Shown piece by piece: positions 57,769 to 64,000 of a stretch of 64,000 nucleotides of DNA. The notes under the pieces are model-generated. The model was not told where the DNA came from. It made no database searches and saw only the letters and a list, made by a program, of their open reading frames with translations. How positions within the stretch are numbered: position 1 is the first letter of the stretch; each line of letters begins with the position of its first letter. The position numbers and the translations under genes were made by a program. The stretch is taken from contig CAJXRF010000011.1 in assembly GCA_913058575.1 (NCBI GenBank), forward strand, positions 20,016 through 84,015, in the 5' to 3' direction. Source of the stretch: an uncultured Bermanella sp. (lineage in GTDB: Bacteria > Pseudomonadota > Gammaproteobacteria > Pseudomonadales > Oceanobacteraceae).

Positions 57769-60012
57769 TTATTGGCTGCCAGCGGGGACAATTTTACTGA
57801 ATGTAATACTTAATTGATGAACGCCAGGCTCACCGGTGACTTTTAAGAAGTCTTTGGCGTGGGGCACCGCTATGGTTTGTGCTATCTCAATGGTATTTTC
57901 CCAGCCAATCAGCGCCATCTCATCAAACGCTACCATTCCATCACCGCTTACCGGAGGGCTGTGACGTAAAAACAGCCTCACCGCTCTGGCATCCAGCTCT
58001 GGATCACCAAATTCATCTGCCGGCATATTAAGGTCACTAACAAAGGGCTGCCAGTCGAAGCTGCCGCCTGTGTGAGTCAATGCAATCTCTTCACCAAATT
58101 GTAAATCCCCTGCGCTGGCGTAATAACGGCTAACAATATTAATGTCTCCCGCATTTTCGCCCTTATAATAACCAAATAATGAAAGGTCTTTGTTGGGGGT
58201 ATTGAGCGCATCTCCCATTACCCTAATTCTGTTTCTAAAGGCCACTACAGAATCATCTGAATTATTTGCCCCCCTAACACTGCATAAACCCGCTGTGCCG
58301 CCATAAGCATGAATCATGCAAATAAAAGACGACTTACCCGAGGTATCCCAAAGGGCTGCTTCGTTATGTTCGGTGTCGGTGTCCCAATCTTCAAAATCAC
58401 CATGCTGTAACAGGTCGCGGCCCATTTGCACGCCAATGACACTGACGGCTTCGAAGGATTTAAATGACTCGCCCCATTGCTGCCATTCTCGTAAATCCAA
58501 TACCGCTATACCGGATTCAGGAATGGTAAAATCAACCGTGATGGTTCGATCAAGCGAGGTGTTATCAGATGCTGAAAGAGAGACCCAGCCGTGCCCGTTA
58601 TAGGGGTACAGTAAACCATTATAATCATGGGAGAATTCGCCGAGCCTGCGTAAAAAATCACTGGCCAGCCGGCCACTAACGAGTTTAGGTACAAATGCTT
58701 CTAAATAAACGGGCAGCAGACGCGCACTGTCAATGGCGTAACCCTCAATGTCCACTCGCCCCATCACCCCCAGCATGGTTTCTAATCGCGCTTGATCAAA
58801 CGCTAAATTGCCTAAACCCAAAAATGCAAAGGTATTATTAAAAACACCCACTCCTTGGGCTACGTGTGGGTGATGCACAACCAGCAATGGCACCTCTTCA
58901 TCCACCGCTAATTGAATTCGCCCTTGAACAAAACTAGAGGGCTCAAACGTATATTCTTTACCAGTATGGTATTGCACAATGGGAATAACATTTTCGCTGT
59001 TGACGTTTTGTATGGCGGCGGTTACGTGCTGGCTAAGGGTTAAATCGGCGGCCCCTGCTTTGTTGTCTTCTGCCACATAACTGCTGGCATGTTCAGCCCC
59101 GGTTACCGACGTCATGGATAGAAAACCATAATCATGATTATTAATGGTTTGGCGTAAAGGTAAAAAAGCTTCGGCTGAGTTTAACCCAGCGCCACTGAAT
59201 AAAATATTCGCATCGTTAAGGTGGTTTATTGTGTCGGTAAGGCCTGCATCTAAATAATCAAATACGTGATTATTTCCCAGCGACACATAATCAACCCCTA
59301 GCCAATCAATGGCAGCAAGGGACTTGGGTAAGGTAAAAAAGACAAAACTTTTTGTAGGATGGGGGGTATTGGGCGCATCGGTCACCGGTGTTTCAAGGTT
59401 AAGCACACCCCAATCGGCCTGCTGATAATAGGGGCGAAGTTGCGACAAAACGTTTCGTGTTCCGGGTTCTGGATCGCTGGCTAATATTAAGGCATCGGGA
59501 TTATCTGCCGGAATTTGATCGCTTGGGGTTACGTCAGTTGGATCTAAAAAGCGCCTTCCTAACGCCACGTCTCCACCAAAAAGCATCCGGCTTGAATTGG
59601 CTTTATGACTATTTAGTATTATCGCGGGCAGCGCCACGCTGGGCAGGTTAGCTGGGTATTGTAAATAAATAGGAATTAATTCACTGCGAAAACCGCTTGC
59701 AGATATTTCCAGAAAAATATTTTCTCGGGTTACTTGCTCAAAAATAAAAAAACCAGCTGCATCACTTGTGGTAATTAAGTTGCTGTCTTTAATGCTAATT
59801 TGGGCGCTGGCAATGGCGGCACCTGTTTTATCTCTCACTTGGCCAGTGACCGATATGGGCAGTTGCTGATACTCAACCAAGAAAGCCTGCTCTTGCTCAA
59901 GGACGCTTAACACTGAGTTCGTTTTCGAATCACTTTCGCTAGACGTATCAATACAACTCGCCACTGACATGAGCACAACAGAAAGTAATAGAAGCGATTT
60001 AAGCATGGTCAT
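57769..60012 (-). CDS. CapA-family lipoprotein with carboxypeptidase-regulatory-like domain
   Basis: Lipobox SVASC; ISVTGQVRDKTGAAIASAQISIKD; MLFGGDVALGRRF; VSLGNNHVFDYLDAGLTDTINHL; HHPHVAQG. Confidence 0.82.
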   Translation of the reverse strand: MTMLKSLLLLSVVLMSVASCIDTSSESDSKTNSVLSVLEQEQAFLVEYQQLPISVTGQVRDKTGAAIASAQISIKDSNLITTSDAAGFFIFEQVTRENIFLEISASGFRSELIPIYLQYPANLPSVALPAIILNSHKANSSRMLFGGDVALGRRFLDPTDVTPSDQIPADNPDALILASDPEPGTRNVLSQLRPYYQQADWGVLNLETPVTDAPNTPHPTKSFVFFTLPKSLAAIDWLGVDYVSLGNNHVFDYLDAGLTDTINHLNDANILFSGAGLNSAEAFLPLRQTINNHDYGFLSMTSVTGAEHASSYVAEDNKAGAADLTLSQHVTAAIQNVNSENVIPIVQYHTGKEYTFEPSSFVQGRIQLAVDEEVPLLVVHHPHVAQGVGVFNNTFAFLGLGNLAFDQARLETMLGVMGRVDIEGYAIDSARLLPVYLEAFVPKLVSGRLASDFLRRLGEFSHDYNGLLYPYNGHGWVSLSASDNTSLDRTITVDFTIPESGIAVLDLREWQQWGESFKSFEAVSVIGVQMGRDLLQHGDFEDWDTDTEHNEAALWDTSGKSSFICMIHAYGGTAGLCSVRGANNSDDSVVAFRNRIRVMGDALNTPNKDLSLFGYYKGENAGDINIVSRYYASAGDLQFGEEIALTHTGGSFDWQPFVSDLNMPADEFGDPELDARAVRLFLRHSPPVSGDGMVAFDEMALIGWENTIEIAQTIAVPHAKDFLKVTGEPGVHQLSITFSKIVPAGSQ

Positions 60013-60322
60013 ATTTAAAGCACCGGGTTAAGCCTAGCCTATTTTTAACAAACTCACCCCAGCCTAAACACAGTTGATTGTTTAGTTCATCCATAACACA
60101 GCTTGGCTTTTTACATATTTGAACACAACGGATAAAGTCCTTAGCCAGCTTTAACAGATAGCTTTGTTTCGCGACCGTAATAAAGCGCTGGAAAAACTGC
60201 TTAAAGGTCTCTAAAAAAAGTGGCCCATTGGCATAAATTAAATAGCTATTATGGCGAGCATTAGCGCCACAGGTAACGTGATAGAAGGCATAGGGGAACG
60301 CTAAGCGCATGGGCCGAGACAT
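59999..60322 (-). pseudogene. REP-associated tyrosine transposase (RAYT/Y1_Tnp) remnant, internally deleted
   Basis: MSRPMRLAFPYAFYHVTCGANARHNSYLIYANGPLFLETFKQFFQRF matches the RAYT N-terminus, then jumps to KQSYLLKLAKDFIRCVQICKKPS; HxH catalytic core missing. Confidence 0.7.
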
Positions 60323-60328
60323 GGCGGC

Positions 60329-60358
60329 AACCTATACTTAGGGGCTTAAGTATAGGTT
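60329..60358. repeat. 12-bp perfect hairpin adjacent to RAYT remnant
   Basis: aacctatactta-ggggct-taagtataggtt. Confidence 0.65.
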
Positions 60359-60427
60359 AGTAGGCAATTTGGAAAAAACAAAAGGCAAGGCTTAACCCTT
60401 ACAAATAGTTCCAATCAATAATACAAA

Positions 60428-61057
60428 TTAGTGTCGCTGGCAAACCATGGCCAGCCAAGGCTGTAGGTGAATGGGCTGGCCCTGAGGGCGGTAGTAATGA
60501 TGCAACACCTCAAAACCGGCTTGCTGCATACAGGCTTTACTTTGTTCATATTCCATATAATTTCCGTAGCGATTCCCCTGCCAACCTTCCCCAGAGCCCC
60601 TAGGGTTTGAAGTAAACAGTATTCCCCCTGGGCGCAGTGCTTGGAAGCACTTGTCTAACACACAAGCCAGCTCTTGGCTGGGCACATGGAACAAAGAGGC
60701 ATTGGCAAATATGCCATCAAACATCCCCTCGCCCAGCTCTAAATCTAAAAATGACATATGTAATACCGGGCACTCACTGTTTTTTTTCGCCAAGGTGCAA
60801 AATTCACCACTGCCATCTAGGCCAACTGGCTTGTGTCCCATTTTTTTAAAAGTGGAGAGATCTCGTCCTGGGCCACAACCAAAATCAAGAATGTCCAGTG
60901 CCTTATCCTTGGGCAAAGCTTGTAAAAAAGCATTTATATTCTGGCTAACATCATGGTCTTTAGTCCCCAACCAAAATGATTCGGCATTGGCATTATAATG
61001 GCCAAGGGTGATGCTTTCTATTTCATCCAGTTGGCTTGATGATTGTATTTTGGTCAT
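60428..61057 (-). CDS. class I SAM-dependent methyltransferase
   Basis: ALDILDFGCGPGRDLSTFKKMGHKPVGLDGSGEFC; FDGIFANASLFHVP. Confidence 0.92.
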   Translation of the reverse strand: MTKIQSSSQLDEIESITLGHYNANAESFWLGTKDHDVSQNINAFLQALPKDKALDILDFGCGPGRDLSTFKKMGHKPVGLDGSGEFCTLAKKNSECPVLHMSFLDLELGEGMFDGIFANASLFHVPSQELACVLDKCFQALRPGGILFTSNPRGSGEGWQGNRYGNYMEYEQSKACMQQAGFEVLHHYYRPQGQPIHLQPWLAMVCQRH

Positions 61058-61179
61058 TGTGATCCATTAATTAGTTGATAGATAACTAGATAGTACTGGG
61101 TATTTATTAAGTTAACAGCCGTGCCGACTTAATGGGAGATAATGACTATTTAAATAACCTGATCCCGCGTCCCTCAGTT

Positions 61180-62586
61180 TCAATAACAACCTATCACCCC
61201 ATCATAGCCAGACGAATAGCCTCGGCTCATTTCATTAAAAGAAATAGAACTTACAAAATCCTCATATTTTACCATCGTTTCTTGTGAGTTGTTTACAATA
61301 TGCGTTTTCACAATTTTCCCGTCTTCGCCGCATGAGTACATATTCGCACCTTTAACAGCCACATCTCTCACTATTCCATCATGAATATCGTAGGTATTCT
61401 CGACTGTAAAAAGCTTCAAGCACACAGATAGAACTTTACCATTCTCACAACCTATATAGGCATATTTACCGGAGACCACACAACACCTCAAGCTGCCATG
61501 GGAAAAATTCGCAGAATAAATACATTCAAGATTTTTACTATTCCAAACTTTAAAGAATCCATCACTGCCTACACTTATTAATGTGCCACTATCTCTTGTA
61601 ACACAGCGCCAACTCCAACCAGCATGGGCTTTAGCCTCATGTTTAAAAATAAGATCAAGATCCCACACCCGAATATAGCCATCGGACCCTGTCGTGATTA
61701 AGGATTGACCGTTAACCGATATACTCAGTGGGCTAGCGTGCATGGAATTCACTTTATTAACCAAAGTCAAATCTGTAGTTAATTTTGAAAAATTCCCATC
61801 CCTAGATACACTATAAATGTGATTAGCTACGCCTTCTAAGGCCAATACTGAGGATTCATGAACTTCGTTTTCAGCTAGTTTAGAAAGCTCGTAATTCCAT
61901 TTCTTTATTTTTTTATCTCTGCCCGCCGAGTAAATAGCGCCTTGATAATCCAGTACATCCCAAATGTAGCCTTTGTGGCAATGATTAACCGAAGCATCAT
62001 CTTCCTTGTTTTTAAAAATAAGGTCGCTTCTTAAAATGTATTTTTCACCCGACTGTACAGTACTGCCTTCATGCCAAATTTCATGATTAAAAATCAATAA
62101 GTCACCTTTCTTTGCCTTGTAAGTGTATGTCGGTATTTTATCGCACTTATTTTTATAAAATTTAGTTTCGCCGCCCTCGTAATTATCATTTAAATAAAGA
62201 AGAAAGGTCATTTTAGATTTTTCATTATCACTTTTATGATAAACACCATCCCGATGAATATTAAAAACTTGGCCCGCACTATATTTACAAAAACGTAACC
62301 TTGAGTTTAAAGAGCAGAAACCCGCTAAAGACTTTGCGGTTTCATTATGGTCATCGCATAACCATGTAGTCTTTTTATATAAGACATCAGCTAATACATC
62401 ATTATCTTCCCAATAACGTTCATTACTCCTGTAGCTATCTGGGTACATATCATTTGCAGATACAAAGCGGCTAAGAATAGGAGATAAAAGCGCTTCACAC
62501 TCTGAATCTTCAAAGGCATTTTTAATAATGAAGCAGCTTCCACCCACTATATTGCTAATATTTTCAATTTTGGCGTTCATGCTCAT
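61180..62586 (-). CDS. 2OG-Fe(II) oxygenase fused to C-terminal WD40 propeller
   Basis: HRD (HxD) ... NHEIWHEGS ... YILRSDL; about seven WD-like repeats; start taken at MSMNAKIENIS giving an ATGA overlap. Confidence 0.82.
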   Translation of the reverse strand: MSMNAKIENISNIVGGSCFIIKNAFEDSECEALLSPILSRFVSANDMYPDSYRSNERYWEDNDVLADVLYKKTTWLCDDHNETAKSLAGFCSLNSRLRFCKYSAGQVFNIHRDGVYHKSDNEKSKMTFLLYLNDNYEGGETKFYKNKCDKIPTYTYKAKKGDLLIFNHEIWHEGSTVQSGEKYILRSDLIFKNKEDDASVNHCHKGYIWDVLDYQGAIYSAGRDKKIKKWNYELSKLAENEVHESSVLALEGVANHIYSVSRDGNFSKLTTDLTLVNKVNSMHASPLSISVNGQSLITTGSDGYIRVWDLDLIFKHEAKAHAGWSWRCVTRDSGTLISVGSDGFFKVWNSKNLECIYSANFSHGSLRCCVVSGKYAYIGCENGKVLSVCLKLFTVENTYDIHDGIVRDVAVKGANMYSCGEDGKIVKTHIVNNSQETMVKYEDFVSSISFNEMSRGYSSGYDGVIGCY

Positions 62587-63221
62587 AATCCCTGTAATTC
62601 CCATTTAATATTCCCTCGGGCTATGTCCTCTTTTTCCTTGCGAAATAAATCTGTATTAAAAATAAATGCTCTTTTCATTAATGAACGTAAAAATTTTTTG
62701 CGCCCACGTCGATAGATAAAATTAGGGATAGGATATTCTTTTCTACAGCCCCTGGCATAAGTTTGATACTGACTTTGGCTTCCAGCCAAAATGCTAAGAT
62801 CAATATCCAAAAACAGAGCCACATCACCATCACCTCTCCCAACGTGATGCTTGGTCATCAATATCAATTCAATAACCTTTGATATAAGTGTTGCAGGTAC
62901 GTCAAGAGCCTCTAGTTCCTTACAAGCCAAACTTGCACTTAAGCCTTCGCTGTCTTTCCCTGCTAGCTGCACAGCATCGTGAAACCAAATGGCAAAATAG
63001 AAGGCTTGCTGGTTGCCAATTACAGTCTGCAATTCACCCGCTAATGCCAACATGTGCTGAATATGGCCAATGCCGTGATAATGTCTGTTAGCTGCCGTAT
63101 ATGATGCCACCAGCCTGTTAAATACCTGCAATCGGGCATCTACACTTGCCCCCCACAGCCCAGACATAGCCAACCATTGCTGCCTTAAGGCATGTAATGG
63201 CTGCGTTTCCCTGCATTTCAT
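62583..63221 (-). CDS. HD-domain predicted metal-dependent phosphohydrolase
   Basis: NRHYHGIGHIQHMLALAGEL, AIWFHDAVQ, TKHH, LDIDLSILAG; start taken at MKCRETQP (63242 also possible). Confidence 0.85.
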   Translation of the reverse strand: MKCRETQPLHALRQQWLAMSGLWGASVDARLQVFNRLVASYTAANRHYHGIGHIQHMLALAGELQTVIGNQQAFYFAIWFHDAVQLAGKDSEGLSASLACKELEALDVPATLISKVIELILMTKHHVGRGDGDVALFLDIDLSILAGSQSQYQTYARGCRKEYPIPNFIYRRGRKKFLRSLMKRAFIFNTDLFRKEKEDIARGNIKWELQGL

Positions 63222-63245
63222 ATTAACGACCTCTCGACCCATTAT

Positions 63246-63261
63246 TTGGTTGGTCAACCAA
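63246..63261. promoter_or_regulatory. candidate TetR operator O1
   Basis: ttggttggtcaaccaa, 7-bp arms. Confidence 0.55.
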
Positions 63262-63300
63262 CTTATAATTAGAATATAGAATCCACTTCCATTCTGTCAA

Positions 63301-63326
63301 GTAATTTGGTCAAATGACCAAATTAC
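63301..63326. promoter_or_regulatory. candidate TetR operator O2
   Basis: gtaatttggtca-aa-tgaccaaattac, 12-bp perfect arms. Confidence 0.75.
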
Positions 63327-63342
63327 TTATTATGGTGACACC

Positions 63343-63939
63343 ATGGGCAGACCTTCCAATAAAGAACAAAGACGTCAACAGATCACCCAAGGGTTAATGG
63401 AGACCATGGCCCACAGTGGTTACGACAAATCGTCTATTCAAGCCATTGCCAAGTCGGCAGGCCTAACACCCGGTTTAATTCACTACCATTTCAAAACCAA
63501 GCAAGAAATATTGGTAGAGTTAATCAATAACCTTAATGGCAAAGCCCAAGCACGATTTCAGGCTCGACTTGATTTGGCCTCCACCGCTACCGACAGGCTA
63601 AATGCCTACATAGATGCAGCACTGGCGCTGGGAGATGGCGCAGATGAGACCGCCGTATCGGCATGGGTAACCATTAGCTCGGAAGCAATTCGCCAGGAAG
63701 AAGTAAGAGAGGTTTATCAAGGTATTGTGGCCGCGAATCTGACCCAGCTAACCACTCTATTATCTGATTACAAAAAGGAGATGACGGGTAAGCTGGATAA
63801 GGCGGCGATTAAAGCATTGGCGAGTATGATTCTGGCGAGCATCGAAGGCTGTTATCAGTTAGCGACAACAGCAGGTGAGTTAATGCCTCGAGATTACGCC
63901 GCAAAAACATTGAAGGCATTAGTACATAGCTACACCTAA
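63343..63939 (+). CDS. TetR/AcrR-family transcriptional regulator (BetI-like)
   Basis: MGRPSNKEQRRQQITQGLMETMAHSGYDKSSIQAIAKSAGLTPGLIHYHFKTKQEILVELI. Confidence 0.93.
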   Translation: MGRPSNKEQRRQQITQGLMETMAHSGYDKSSIQAIAKSAGLTPGLIHYHFKTKQEILVELINNLNGKAQARFQARLDLASTATDRLNAYIDAALALGDGADETAVSAWVTISSEAIRQEEVREVYQGIVAANLTQLTTLLSDYKKEMTGKLDKAAIKALASMILASIEGCYQLATTAGELMPRDYAAKTLKALVHSYT

Positions 63940-64000
63940 GGTAAAAAGAGAGTCGGCTTTCATTGTGCGCCTAGGTAAAAGACAAGCCTGACCCCGCTGC

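Noticed and set aside
1-64000. CRISPR arrays, tRNA/rRNA genes, prophage or complete IS elements, retron/DGR reverse transcriptases, restriction-modification systems
   Set aside because: Looked for by eye on both strands and in the ORF list; nothing recognisable, though short ncRNAs cannot be excluded

Overview
64 kb of gammaproteobacterial-type chromosome (marine character inferred from gene content; no RNA genes, rRNA, tRNA, CRISPR array or intact mobile element recognised). The left edge holds the tail of a T6SS adaptor cluster (DUF3540-like end, DUF4150 PAAR-like, DUF3467-like). The rest is mostly short accessory operons with adjacent or divergent regulators: a LysR/old-yellow-enzyme/LtrA/MBL set, an HxlR set, a sterol desaturase/DUF1329/TetR set, a LysR/NmrA pair, an operon with two haloalkane dehalogenases, and a TetR/HD/2OG-oxygenase set. 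It also contains a Tle1-like DUF2235 effector with a lipoprotein partner, RadD-like helicase, PpaC, MYG1, a periplasmic binding protein/hybrid histidine kinase pair, a tandem-SBP lytic transglycosylase, CysC, a CapA-like protein and a decayed RAYT transposase. Main leads: (1) a TetR-controlled, translationally coupled HD-phosphohydrolase plus a protein fusing a 2OG-Fe(II) oxygenase to about seven WD40 blades, with palindromic operators between the divergent genes; (2) a 32-bp operator with identical spacing at three promoters around an HxlR regulator, defining a local regulon; (3) an OB-like DUF3127 protein ending in an SSB-type acidic tip; (4) a lipoprotein with an Ala-rich coiled coil and a GlyGly-CTERM-like tail; (5) a 58-aa ORF missed by the ORF track, with its own palindromes and terminator; (6) a run of stem-loops in the 12.9-13.5 kb gap. 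Family calls were made by eye from motifs, without database searches.
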